In this document: positions 36,534 to 45,699 of the stretch, piece after piece | Layout of the letters: every line of letters begins with the position of its first letter | Position numbering within the stretch: position 1 is the first letter of the stretch | NCBI GenBank assembly: GCA_963698715.1 | Contig: CAVORW010000001.1 | Location: 310,001-374,000 of the forward strand | Direction of reading: 5' to 3' | DNA length: 64,000 nt | Source of the DNA: CAWHJB01 sp963698715 | Lineage (GTDB): Bacteria > Chloroflexota > Anaerolineae > Anaerolineales > UBA4823 | Program-made: the position numbers and the translations under genes | Notes under the pieces: model-generated | The model's input: only the letters and a program-made list of their open reading frames with translations | Database searches by the model: none | Told to the model about the DNA's origin: nothing

Positions 36534-36971
36534 GATTCTATTTCCTGTTTGCCCACCTGCTGATTAGAGAAATCTCCCAATAAAAAACGCCCGGCTCCTA
36601 CCGGGCGTTGAATTTTATTTAAACTTGCTCAAATAGTTCGTTCTTGCGCTCCTATTCAGTTGTATGGTTTCTCCTGTTTTCTAATAAAACGAGTTACTGA
36701 ACAGAACTTCAGACCATAAAGCGGTCACACAACTTCGTGAAAGGGGTCGGTTTCATATAGCTTCGATATGCCCTCCTTCCATCTTCAAATAGGTTGTCCG
36801 ACACTTGTCAGGCCAGGATGTGATTGGTTCGATCAGATATGATCTGGCCTCACATCCCTAATTATGCACATTTTGAAGCGAAAGTCAATTTCAAATTTGT
36901 TAATTTCGCCAGTCGTTGCCAGGTCGAAATCCTGCCGATTTTAGACACCAAAGCGCAACTATGAAAAAGCC
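36534..36971. other. intergenic region between cold-shock gene and FDH-like gene
   Basis: About 440 bp between convergent genes. It contains the terminator at 36586-36609 and, near 36811-36857, two alternative long-range pairings (AGGCCAG with CTGGCCT, GGATGTGA with TCACATCC) of unknown meaning. No gene is seen. Confidence 0.6.
36586..36609 (-). terminator. bidirectional terminator between convergent units
   Basis: A 9-bp perfect stem (AACGCCCGG, 36586-36594, with 36601-36609). On the minus strand it is followed by TTTTTTATT, on the plus strand by AATTTTATTT. It would stop read-through from the FDH-like operon and back up the csp terminator. Confidence 0.8.
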
Positions 36972-39428
36972 TTAGGCCGGCTCCTGGTTGCGCCTGGATT
37001 TGATGCCAGGGGAGACTGGATCCGCCGGCGTCCAGCGCACTGCCTCGCCGGAAAATGCCCCGGCCTTCAAAAATGAGACCTCGGGCTGGCTGGAATCGTC
37101 TGCCGGCCAATGCAGCGCTCCGCCGTCAGCCAGTCCGGCGTGGGATACGCCGGCGTAAATCGGGGTCAGAGCGGCAATCTCTGCCATGATCTGGTCTGTC
37201 CCGCTGTACTGCCAGCTGGCGTATTCTGCCGGCGCCGGGGGCTGCTCGCTGTTCTGGAGGATCGTGTTGGCCAGAGCAGCGAGGATCTGCCAATCAGGCC
37301 GCGCTTCTCCGACGGGCTCGATGGCCTGCCGCACCATCTGAATGCGCCGCTCCGAGCTGGTGAAGGTGCCCGTTTTTTCGGCAAAGGTGACCCCTGGAAG
37401 CAGCACATCCGCATAGCGGGTAGTCTCAGAAGCCAGGCACTCTTGCAGCACGATGAAATCACAGCTTTCCAGGCTGCGCCGCACCTGGGCCCCGGCGGGA
37501 GAGTTGCTGATCAGCTCTTCTCCCAGGATGTACAGCGCCTTGATCCGCCCTTCTTGAGCGTTCTTTAAAATCTCAGAAGCTTTGAATCCCTCGAAAACGG
37601 GCACAGCCGTGCCCCAGGCCTTGGTAAACTTTTCCCGAACGACGTTGCTGGCTGCAGGCTGGTACCCCGGCAGCATAGCGGGCAGGCAGCCCATATCGCA
37701 GGCGCCCTGGATATTGTTTTGGCTTCGCAGCGGGTTAACTCCTCCCCCCGGTGTGTCCAGATCACCCAGGAGCAGCTGCAGATTTGCCAGCGCCTGGATA
37801 CACTTTTGGCCTTGCTTTGGATCCGCCAGGCCCACGCTCCACAAGATCGACGCCGGGCGGTTCTTCGCCAGGATACTTGCTGCCCGGTAGAGTGCTTCGA
37901 CCGGCACACCGGTTATCTCTGCCACCCATTCGGGGCTGTACTGGTCGATTCTAGCCCTGGCCTCCGCAAAACCCAGCGGGTGCTTTTCGATCGATTCCTG
38001 ATCCTGCCATCCATTTTGGAGGATAATGTGCATTAATCCGTTGACCAGGGCTGCTTCAGTGCCCGGTTGATGATCCAGCGAGAGGGTTGCGTATTCAGCC
38101 AGATTGATGAAATCGGGGCTGGCAACGATCAGCTTGAGTTTGCGCCGCAAGACCGCCTGGCGGATATGCGCGCCGAAGACCGGGTGCTGCTCGGTCAAAT
38201 TTGAGCCGATCACCAGCAGGGAGCGGGCCTGGCTGGCAATGTCGGCGAACGTACTGGACATGGCGGGCAGGCCCACGGATTGGATCAGTCCATCGACCAC
38301 GCTGCTCGCATAAATGTTGGTGCTGCAGTCGATATGATTGCTGCCCAGGACCTGGCGGGCCAGCTTACTGATTAAATAATTTTCCTCATTCAAGCACTTC
38401 CCAGAAGCCAGCACTCCTAGGCTTTCACTCCCATGCGCAGCGCGTGCCTGAAGCAAACCCTTGGCGGCGAGCTCTAGGGCAGTCTCCCAGCTGACTTCCA
38501 CAAAGGGGCCCAAATTTCCAGGGCGCTTCTGTCCTTCCAACAAATATTTCCGCACCCGCGGCCGGGTTTGGCGCTTGGGGCTGTGGATGAATTCGTACCC
38601 GTAGCGGCCTTTCAGGCACAGGTGGCTGCCGTTGACTGAGGAGCTGCTTGAGTCAGGATGAGAGGTCACTCGGATCACCCGCCCACCCGATCCATCTTCC
38701 TGGACGTTCAAATCAAGCTGGCAGCCTACTCCACAATAGGCACAGGTGGTGTGCACCCTGCGGTCAGCGCGCCCCGCGTTGACCGACATTTTGTTGTCCA
38801 GGGCGCCGGTCGGGCAGTATTCCACGCAGGCACCGCACGATTCGCAGCGCGAAGCGAGCATGCTGCCATCCGACCCGGCAACGATGCGCGCACTAAAACC
38901 GCGATAAGACTGCGACCAGACAAACCGCCCCTGGATTTCCGCGCAAGCCCGCACACAGCGGGTGCACTGGATGCATTTGTTCATATCTACCCACACAAAG
39001 GGATTTGGGTCGCTGTCGATCGGGTAGCGCGGCTTTTTCGCCATCATCTTGCGGATATCCACCTCATACACCCGAGCCCAATGGGCCAGCTCGCTCTCCC
39101 GGTCCAGATCGAAATCGCCATTATAGCGTTTGTAGCCACCGTCATAATAATTGGAGAGCAGCATGCGCAGAATGGCGCGCCGATGGCGGATGATGTCATC
39201 TGTTTCGGTTTGCACGACCATCCCGGGGATGACCGGCAGCACGCAAGAGGTCATTGGCAAGCGTGAGCCCTGAACTTCAACCACACAAAAACGGCAGCCT
39301 CCAAAGGGGCTCAGCTCTTTGTGATAACACAGGGTGGGTATATGAATCCCAATCGAAGCCGCGGCCTGCAGCACAGTGGATCCTTCTTGAACTTCGAAGG
39401 TCTGTCCGTCAATCGTCAGGCTAATCAT
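36972..39428 (-). CDS. formate-dehydrogenase-like (FdhA/NuoG-type) molybdopterin protein with altered active site
   Basis: An 818-aa iron-sulfur molybdopterin protein. In order: [2Fe-2S] domain (C34, C45, C48, C62), two [4Fe-4S] sites (C152/155/158/162 and C195/198/201/205), then the FDH-type catalytic module with its own [4Fe-4S] (C229, C232, C236, C271) and K273. The Mo-ligating motif, normally R-x-(Cys/Sec)-His, reads NIYA: N371, Y373, A374, and the codon is TAT, not TGA. The NuoG-type His/Cys cluster after LLSN is also missing (YYDGGYKR instead). So formate oxidation by the known mechanism is unlikely; it may relay electrons between NADH and the hydrogenase or act on another substrate. 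AAGGAG precedes the ATG; 27 bp after the NuoF-like gene. Confidence 0.9.
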   Translation of the reverse strand: MISLTIDGQTFEVQEGSTVLQAAASIGIHIPTLCYHKELSPFGGCRFCVVEVQGSRLPMTSCVLPVIPGMVVQTETDDIIRHRRAILRMLLSNYYDGGYKRYNGDFDLDRESELAHWARVYEVDIRKMMAKKPRYPIDSDPNPFVWVDMNKCIQCTRCVRACAEIQGRFVWSQSYRGFSARIVAGSDGSMLASRCESCGACVEYCPTGALDNKMSVNAGRADRRVHTTCAYCGVGCQLDLNVQEDGSGGRVIRVTSHPDSSSSSVNGSHLCLKGRYGYEFIHSPKRQTRPRVRKYLLEGQKRPGNLGPFVEVSWETALELAAKGLLQARAAHGSESLGVLASGKCLNEENYLISKLARQVLGSNHIDCSTNIYASSVVDGLIQSVGLPAMSSTFADIASQARSLLVIGSNLTEQHPVFGAHIRQAVLRRKLKLIVASPDFINLAEYATLSLDHQPGTEAALVNGLMHIILQNGWQDQESIEKHPLGFAEARARIDQYSPEWVAEITGVPVEALYRAASILAKNRPASILWSVGLADPKQGQKCIQALANLQLLLGDLDTPGGGVNPLRSQNNIQGACDMGCLPAMLPGYQPAASNVVREKFTKAWGTAVPVFEGFKASEILKNAQEGRIKALYILGEELISNSPAGAQVRRSLESCDFIVLQECLASETTRYADVLLPGVTFAEKTGTFTSSERRIQMVRQAIEPVGEARPDWQILAALANTILQNSEQPPAPAEYASWQYSGTDQIMAEIAALTPIYAGVSHAGLADGGALHWPADDSSQPEVSFLKAGAFSGEAVRWTPADPVSPGIKSRRNQEPA

Positions 39429-39455
39429 CGAGTAATCTCCTTGTTCTGCCAGCCC

Positions 39456-41123
39456 CTAACCTGCTAACTGACGTTCCGTCAAAACGGGTGCAGTTTCATG
39501 GGCAGCGAGGGGACAAACCCCGGCCCGGCAGGTGCGATCATGGATGTGTTCTTCCACTTCCTGGCGAAAGTGTTTCAGGATGTCCCTAACAGCTACAGAG
39601 GCCGTTTGTCCCAGGCCGCAGTTTGAGAGCAGTTCCATATCCTGTCCCATGGTTCGCAGCTCTTCCAGGCTGTCCATGCTCGAACGCCCGTTGGAAATAT
39701 CAGAAAGAATCTCGTACATGCGTTGGGTGCCTGTCCGGCAAGGGCTGCATTTGGCGCAGCATTCGAAGCGGAAAAAGTGCATCAATACTTTAGCCAGATC
39801 CACAACGCAGGTGCGTTCGTCGCAAATCAGCAGCGCTCCCGACCCTAGCGAAACCCCAGCTTTGCGCCAGGATTCAAAATCCAATGGGGTATCCTGCAAG
39901 CTGGCGGGCACGATCGAGCCGCTCGAACCGCCGGTTTGCGCCAGCTTCAACCGGGCTCCTTTTTTCATACCCTGTCCGTAAATATCAATCACCTCACGCA
40001 GGGTAATTCCCAAGGGAACTTCAATGGCTCCGGTGAAATTGACATTTCCCATGATGGTATATACTTTGGTGCCCCGGCTCTTTTCGGTACCGAATTGATG
40101 GTACCAATCACTGCCGTTGCGCACGATCGGTGGGATATTTGCCAATGTCTCGACATTGTTGACCAGGGTGGGCTTGCCTCGCAGCCCATAAGAAGGGGGG
40201 TAAGGAGGCCGCGGGCGCGGCTGGCCGCGCTTCCCTTCGATCGATTCGATTAGAGCCGTCTCCTCCCCGCAAATGTACGCGCCTGCTCCGGCATGAATGT
40301 GAATATGGAAATTGAAGTCTTTCCCAAAAATATTCTTTCCCAACAACCCGACCGCCTCGGCCTGCTGGATGGCATTCTCCAGCCGGCGAAAAGCCAGCTT
40401 ATATTCACCCCGAATGTAGATATACCCTTCCTGGGCGCCAACAGCGTAGGCGGCGATCGTCAGCGCCTCAATCACGCTGAATGGATCGCCTTCCAGCACC
40501 AGCCGGTCCTTATAGGTGCCTGGTTCGCTCTCGTCGGCATTGCAAATCACATATTTGGGCTTTTCCCGGGCACTGCGAACAAACCCCCATTTTCGTCCGG
40601 TTGGGAAGCCGGCTCCCCCGCGCCCTTGCAGCCCGGATTTTTCGACTTCAGCGATGACCTGTTCAGGGGTCATCTCGGTCAGGGCCTTTCCTAGGGCTTT
40701 ATAGCCACCATGCAGCAGGTAATCATCCAGGCTCTCGGGGTCGATCACGCCTGCCCGCTCCAGGACAATCCGTTGTTGAGCAGGCAGAGCGCCCGATCGC
40801 AGTCGCAGCCAGGCGATTTCTCCAACCGGCTGGTGCATTTTACCCAGCATCCTGAAGACAATCTGCCCTTTGACGAGATGCTCTTCTACCAGGACATGGA
40901 CATCGTCAACTGTCACCGGGCCATAGACCACAGCTTCGGGATAGACCATCACCAGGGGCAGATCATCTCGCACGCCGCTGTCGCTGATGGTGCTCAACTT
41001 GATTTCGTCCATCAGGCCCAGGCTGCGAATCTCTGCCTGCAAGGCCTGGAAGACAGCTTCTGCACCGCGTTCCACGCTGGTAGGGTCGTTTGAGACCAGT
41101 ACCATAGAACGGATTGACTTCAT
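39456..41123 (-). CDS. NuoF/HndC-like NAD(P)H-binding flavoprotein subunit
   Basis: A 555-aa subunit that would oxidise or reduce NAD(P) with FMN. The FMN/NAD motifs GRGGAGFPTGRKWGF and GAGAYICGEETALIESIEG are intact, as is the C-terminal [4Fe-4S] site (CAKCSPCRTG plus a later Cys). The N-terminal thioredoxin-like domain (about residues 1-95, VYPEAVVYGPVTVDDVHVLVEEHL) is recognisable but has lost all four cysteines that hold a [2Fe-2S] cluster in HndC/HydB-type proteins. A GAGGTGAG site precedes the ATG. It follows the NuoE-like gene after a 151-bp gap. Confidence 0.92.
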   Translation of the reverse strand: MKSIRSMVLVSNDPTSVERGAEAVFQALQAEIRSLGLMDEIKLSTISDSGVRDDLPLVMVYPEAVVYGPVTVDDVHVLVEEHLVKGQIVFRMLGKMHQPVGEIAWLRLRSGALPAQQRIVLERAGVIDPESLDDYLLHGGYKALGKALTEMTPEQVIAEVEKSGLQGRGGAGFPTGRKWGFVRSAREKPKYVICNADESEPGTYKDRLVLEGDPFSVIEALTIAAYAVGAQEGYIYIRGEYKLAFRRLENAIQQAEAVGLLGKNIFGKDFNFHIHIHAGAGAYICGEETALIESIEGKRGQPRPRPPYPPSYGLRGKPTLVNNVETLANIPPIVRNGSDWYHQFGTEKSRGTKVYTIMGNVNFTGAIEVPLGITLREVIDIYGQGMKKGARLKLAQTGGSSGSIVPASLQDTPLDFESWRKAGVSLGSGALLICDERTCVVDLAKVLMHFFRFECCAKCSPCRTGTQRMYEILSDISNGRSSMDSLEELRTMGQDMELLSNCGLGQTASVAVRDILKHFRQEVEEHIHDRTCRAGVCPLAAHETAPVLTERQLAG

Positions 41124-41274
41124 AACTCACCTCGTCTGACTGAAACCAGTCCGATAAGATTGGCTGTGGTTAGGAGTGCGTTTAGCCGCACAATCCACCC
41201 ACCACATACTGCTGGATTTTCGGAAAGCTAGTTTGCTTGTGGACATTTTTCGATTGTCTTAGCCTGATAAAACC

Positions 41275-41790
41275 TCAGCGATATTTGGCCAGAATCAGCG
41301 GCGTGTTCTCGACAGTTATATTCCCGTAGAGATCATCATCGATCAGAATCACCGGGCCGACACCACATACACCCAGACAGCTGGTTGGCAGCAAGGACCA
41401 TTGCCCGTCCTCGCTGGTTTCACCGATATGAATTCCCAGGTGGGACTGGATCGCTTCTAGGACTTCGCGCGCACCCACGACGTGACAGGGCGCGCTTTCA
41501 CAAAATCGAATAACATGTTTGCCGCGGGTTTGAAGCGAAAACATTTGATAAAAGCTGGCAACGGCATACAGGTGGCTGTCTGCCAGAAACAGACCCTCCT
41601 CGGGAGAATTGATTGCCCGCCGGATTTTCCCCAAAGATTCAATTGGGATATACCCGAACGCCTGATTGATTTCACCCAGGATGGATATGACCGCCTCGTG
41701 ATTCGCCCCGTAGCGCTGAACGGCTTGTTCGACAACTTCATCCAAATTCTTTTCTTTCGTTTCGATCGCATTTGCCTTACGCACGCTCAT
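41275..41790 (-). CDS. NuoE/HndA-like [2Fe-2S] subunit
   Basis: A 171-aa thioredoxin-like ferredoxin. The cluster ligands CESAPC and CLGVC are present in the correct spacing, with a helical N-terminal domain (VEQAVQRYGANHEAVISILGEINQAFGYIP) before them. It pairs with the NuoF-like protein to form the NAD(P)H module of complex I, bifurcating hydrogenases and NAD-linked formate dehydrogenases. The ATG at 41788-41790 is chosen because of the AGGAG just upstream. The gene follows the HndB-like gene after 89 bp. Confidence 0.92.
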   Translation of the reverse strand: MSVRKANAIETKEKNLDEVVEQAVQRYGANHEAVISILGEINQAFGYIPIESLGKIRRAINSPEEGLFLADSHLYAVASFYQMFSLQTRGKHVIRFCESAPCHVVGAREVLEAIQSHLGIHIGETSEDGQWSLLPTSCLGVCGVGPVILIDDDLYGNITVENTPLILAKYR

Positions 41791-41879
41791 CGTCCTGCTC
41801 CTGAAGACATTTTGGAGAAACACAGCTTACCCATCTTTGGTCTATCGGCTTCTGGTCAGCGAATTCAAGTCCGGTTGGG

Positions 41880-42251
41880 TTAAAAATTATCAATAACATG
41901 TTCTCGGATGACCAACCCTTTTTTAATATGGCGCTGGACGATCCGATGGGCAACTTCTGGAGTCACTTTTCCATAGGTCACCTGAGGCCGGTTCGTCTCC
42001 TGAACCTGGACAATGGGCTCCAGCGAGCACATCCCATTGCAGCCCAATTGCGAGATGCACACTTCGGCCAGATTTTCTTTGGCAATCAAGCGTTTAAACG
42101 CATCCAGCGTATCGCCCGCTCCAGCTGCAATCCCGCAGCTTGCAATGCCGATCCGGATATGAAAACGGATGTTCACCATGCTGGATTGCTGCCGTTCCAT
42201 GGCTTCCGCTTCCGCCCGCGCCAGGTCTTCGATTGATCGGATCTGAGTCAT
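41880..42251 (-). CDS. HndB-like thioredoxin-fold [2Fe-2S] protein
   Basis: A roughly 123-aa protein with an N-terminal helix (SIEDLARAEAEAMERQQ) and a thioredoxin-like ferredoxin fold. Visible cysteines are in IASCGIAAGA and in EVCISQLGCNGMCSLEP, giving four candidate ligands. HndB proteins accompany NuoE/NuoF-like subunits in NADP-reducing hydrogenases and pass electrons. It starts 10 bp after the AsnC-type gene with a GAGGTG site; an in-frame GTG two codons upstream is possible. Confidence 0.87.
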   Translation of the reverse strand: MTQIRSIEDLARAEAEAMERQQSSMVNIRFHIRIGIASCGIAAGAGDTLDAFKRLIAKENLAEVCISQLGCNGMCSLEPIVQVQETNRPQVTYGKVTPEVAHRIVQRHIKKGLVIREHVIDNF

Positions 42252-42261
42252 AAGCACCTCT

Positions 42262-42561
42262 TCATGTGGTTGGTCTCAAAATTCCTGGCCGGAATTCCTG
42301 CTCAGCCAGGATCTGATTCTCGTCCTCGACGATAATACATGGCAAGGTTTCAATCACGCCAGGTATGGGATGGATTTCCGACAGGATAATCCGGCGGATT
42401 TCTCCCAGGTTGTTTCCCTGTACGATTGCCACAGCATCAAACCGGCCATACACCATATAGGCTTCAATCACCGGTTTGAGTCCCTTTAATTGCTGATAGG
42501 CAGCCCTGGTTTCCAAAGAAGTTAACTTAAGCAAGATCAGCGCTTTCATCTTTTTCGCCAT
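42262..42561 (-). CDS. stand-alone AsnC/Lrp-type ligand-binding (RAM) domain protein
   Basis: A roughly 99-aa protein made only of the alpha/beta dimerisation and effector domain of Lrp/AsnC regulators (KALILLKL, VYGRFDAVAIVQGNNLGEIRRIILSEIHPIPGVIETLPCIIV). The helix-turn-helix domain is absent, so it cannot bind DNA in the usual way. Such proteins sense small molecules, often amino acids, and may act on a partner. As the first gene of the NuoE/NuoF/FDH-like operon it may adjust complex activity or expression; this is inference. Confidence 0.85.
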   Translation of the reverse strand: MAKKMKALILLKLTSLETRAAYQQLKGLKPVIEAYMVYGRFDAVAIVQGNNLGEIRRIILSEIHPIPGVIETLPCIIVEDENQILAEQEFRPGILRPTT

Positions 42562-42683
42562 CACTCAGCCCGCCTTTGTACCAGGTGCACTTTTCTTGTA
42601 CAGGTTCGAGCAGGCCAGTTAACCAAACATGCATAAGCAGGGGAATCCCCTCCCTATGTGAAACTGCCAAAGATATCACTTTC

Positions 42684-42712
42684 TATTTACAATAAATTAT
42701 CATTTCTGTCAT
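42684..42712 (-). promoter_or_regulatory. shared upstream element of the NuoE/NuoF/FDH-like operon
   Basis: On the minus strand this 29-bp stretch begins ATGACAGAAA and ends TTGTAAATA. It matches 45922-45950 upstream of the hydrogenase operon at 24 of 29 positions without gaps. ATGACA could be a -35 box, with TAAATA as a poor -10 after 17 bp; it may also be an operator. The first start codon is 122 nt downstream. Confidence 0.65.
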
Positions 42713-42754
42713 TGGATTGCCGCTGATTTTTACTGGCTAATCGGTAAAGTAAAA

Positions 42755-42776
42755 CGACCGCCAATGTTGACGGTCG
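42755..42776 (-). terminator. terminator of the response-regulator gene
   Basis: A 9-bp stem with one G-U pair (CGACCGTCA / TGGCGGTCG on the minus strand, 4-nt loop) followed by TTTTACTTT. It lies about 150 bp after the response-regulator stop. Confidence 0.75.
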
Positions 42777-42928
42777 CCTGCGCTTTTGTCAGGATAGCAA
42801 GTTAACTTCTGTGGATTTGGCCTTGGGATGCCCTCATAGGCTCTAAGGACTCTGTCAATATGAATTTGATGGATGTATGTGAGCGTAATTCGCCCACATC
42901 CATCCATCTAAAACACCTCGACTGAGGG

Positions 42929-43600
42929 CTAAGGATTATTTTGCGATTCGTCGTTCAATGAGGTCAGGCCGGTGCGCAGGGCATATAAAGTTGCCTGGAC
43001 GCGGTTGGCCAGCTGGAGCTTGCCGAGGATATTGCTGACGTGGGTGCGGACCGTTGCTTCCCGCAGTGTCAGACGGTGAGCAATTTGCTTGTTTTCAACC
43101 CCTTGTGCCAGCAGTTGTAAGATTTCAACTTCCCGTTCGGTTAAAGGAGAAGGAGTGAGCGGTCCTTCCGGTGGCCGCTTGAGCTCCTGGATAACCTTGC
43201 GGGCAATCGTCGGGTGCAGGGAGAGCTCTCCCTTATATACCTGGCGAATCATGCGGATCAAATCTTCGGGATCGGAATCTTTCAAGATATAGCCTAACGC
43301 GCCGGCCTTGATTGAGGGAAAAACTTTGTCATCAGCCGCAAAGCTGGTCATCACCAGAATGCGGGCCTCAGGATGGGCGGTTGTGATTTGCTGGATCGCT
43401 TCAATTCCATTCATCTCTGGCATTACTAGATCCATTAAAACAACATCCGGTTTGAGCTGGCCGAATTTTTCCAGGGCCTCTTTCCCGTCTACCGCTTCAC
43501 CGATGACCTGGATACCGTCCTCATCAGCTAATAGAGATTTGATTCCCCTGCGGACGACCGGGTGATCATCGACGACGAGTACGTGAATGAGATCTGCCAT
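42929..43600 (-). CDS. NarL/LuxR-family response regulator
   Basis: A 223-aa two-domain regulator: receiver domain (residues 1-120) with the acidic pocket D11-D12 and phosphorylation site D57 (VVLMDLVMPEMNG), then a LuxR-type helix-turn-helix (LTEREVEILQLLAQGVENKQIAHRLTLREATVRTHVSNIL). It is encoded 111 bp downstream of its likely partner kinase and lies between the two operons of the energy island, so it may control the element shared by both. Confidence 0.94.
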   Translation of the reverse strand: MADLIHVLVVDDHPVVRRGIKSLLADEDGIQVIGEAVDGKEALEKFGQLKPDVVLMDLVMPEMNGIEAIQQITTAHPEARILVMTSFAADDKVFPSIKAGALGYILKDSDPEDLIRMIRQVYKGELSLHPTIARKVIQELKRPPEGPLTPSPLTEREVEILQLLAQGVENKQIAHRLTLREATVRTHVSNILGKLQLANRVQATLYALRTGLTSLNDESQNNP

Positions 43601-43711
43601 TGAACGACTCCCTGTGTTTCATTTTGCCTCTATCCAAAGAAATCGAGAAGCTATGGATACCTGCGTGTGGTCCACAATCCGGCAGCCAAAGAAATCCATC
43701 TGGATAGGTTA

Positions 43712-45647
43712 TTAAACGGGTTCTCCCCACCTCACCTGGGTTGGAATCTCGGCCAGGATTTTTGTCCCCACGCCAGGGCTGCTGGTAATTTCCAGCCGGC
43801 CTCCAACCTGGTGGGCGCGCTGCTCCATGTTGAACAGGCCCATACCTCCCGAGAGCCTGGCCTTCTCACGGTCGAAACCAACGCCGTTATCGCAGATTTC
43901 CAGGAAAACCCAGCCGCTGCGCGCCCGTAATTCAACAGTCACTTTTTTAGCCCGGGCATACCGCACCAGGTTGTTCAGGGCTTCCATCGCAATGCGGTAC
44001 AGTTCGGGCTCGATCGCACGCGGCAGTCGGCCGAATCCATCGGATCTCAGTTCAGTCTCCAATCCGGTCCTGGATTCGATCGAATCCAGGCTGGCCTGTA
44101 AAGCTGCGACCAGACCCTGTTTCTGAAGTAAAGGCGGGGTTAATTCCAGGATCAACAAGCGCATCTCCTGCAGTGCCTGAAGGGCATCTTCTTTTATTTC
44201 TGCCAGGTTTTCTTCCACCCGAGAAAAATTCTCATTGCGAATTGATCGGCTGGTTGCGGTTGAATACAGGCAGATCCCATAAAGCAGTTGAGTGACGGAA
44301 TCGTGCAGTTCACGGGCAATGCGATGTCTTTCTTCCAGGGTTGCCAGATTTTGGGCTTGTTCGTATAAACGGGCGTTCTCGATCGCGACTGCTACCTGGT
44401 TGGTAATCGTTTCGGCCAGGCGCGCGTGTCTCTGGGTGTAATAGCCAGGTTCGCTAGCCGTCAGGCTCATCAAGCCGGTCACACGGTCGCGGATGATGAG
44501 CGGGATACCGATCCAGGAACGGGCGTGAGCGAAAGAATACCAGTCCAGCTGGGGGAGTGACTCTCGAAAGGCCCGCGCCAGAGGTGTCTCTCCATTGACA
44601 TCGTCAATGATTGCGACCCTCTTCTCCCGGATGACAGGCAGGTAAAATCCGGCGTTGCTCAGAGTGAGCGACAGTGGATGATTGGTTGCAGGCAGCCCGG
44701 GAACCATATGACTGATGACACTCAGGACGTCATCCTCTAAAGTGAAGATCGCTGCGCCGCTGTACGGTAGGATCGCTTGGATCTGGTCCAGGATCAAATG
44801 GAGCAAAGGTTCGAGCTCCAGGGTCGAGGCGATCTTTTTTGAGATCTCCAACACTGCAGAGAGCTCACGGGTCCGGTCGCTGACTGCCTGCTCGAGGGTA
44901 TGGACCGCTTGAATCCGCTCTGTAACGTCAGAGGTAACGACGAAGATTCGCCGGATCTCTGGTGAGTAGCTGGTGGAATAATGCTCACGGATGCAGCGCT
45001 GGCTGCCATCCTGACGCTTGATCCAGTACTGAAGCTCAGAGGGAAATTGTGGCGCTGGTTGATACTCAGCAGTTGAGAGCAGAAAGATAAGGAATGGCTG
45101 CAGCCGTTCCAATTCTTCTGTCAACGCAAATTTTGTGATGCGCTGCTCCAGGCCGCCTTCTGGGCATTCGCCAAAAATCTCGCAGGCGCGCTCATTGACG
45201 TAAACCAGGCGGTTATTCTCGATGATCGTCAACCCCTCTTGAATATTATCCGCCATGTTGCGGAAGCGCTCTTCGCTCAGCCGGGCGATATCTTCAGCCT
45301 GCCTGTGCATCGCGATCTGCAAATCCAGCTCCAGGTTTCAAGCGCGCCAGCTCACTGGTCTGGATTTTGGTGCTTTCTTCCAGCTCGCGGTTAAGCTGCA
45401 AAAGATCCGCTTCCAGGTATTTTGTATCTCGATCTGTCGGATAATTGGGTTGGCTGGCTTGAAAAATTCGCTCATCCAGGAGGACAGCAGCCGCGGCTGT
45501 AAAAAGTACGGCGCTCAGTGTGAACAGGAAAGAAACCACTCCAGTGACTTCAGGAAACCAGGTAAGCTTGACCCCCTCTAGGATGGCTACCCCGACCAGG
45601 AGCGCGAATGTGATGATTAAAATTCGTCGCCGTATGGAGCGAGGCAT
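43712..45647 (-). CDS. NarL-type sensor histidine kinase, frameshifted between membrane and PAS regions
   Basis: The first part (from 45647) has two membrane helices (about residues 7-27 and 35-57) and a coiled coil (YLEADLLQLNRELEESTKIQ). Near 45335-45345 the frame is lost (KPGAGFADRD) and resumes as LELDLQIAMHRQAEDIARLSEERF. Then come a PAS domain, a GAF domain, the HisKA_3 phosphoacceptor box (RIARELHDSVTQLLYG) and a HATPase domain (EICDNGVGFDREKA). Length 3n+1, so one surplus base. The phosphoacceptor type fits the NarL-family regulator downstream. If the break is real, a soluble kinase could still start at an internal site near 45322. Confidence 0.82.
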
Positions 45648-45699
45648 GGCTTAAGTCTCCGGCAACACCGACAAGTCACGAATTCAATCAAAGTAGCAG

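Larger units (their letters stand above)
42565..42928. other. intergenic region between the AsnC-type gene and the response regulator
   Basis: About 360 bp. From right to left it holds an imperfect 14-bp hairpin (arms near 42863-42876 and 42890-42903), the terminator of the response regulator at 42755-42776, and the upstream element of the AsnC-type operon at 42684-42712. No gene is seen. Confidence 0.7.

Noticed and set aside
38301..38320. Possible selenocysteine codon in the FDH-like gene
   Set aside because: The codon at the Sec/Cys position is TAT on the coding strand, not TGA, and no stop interrupts the gene.
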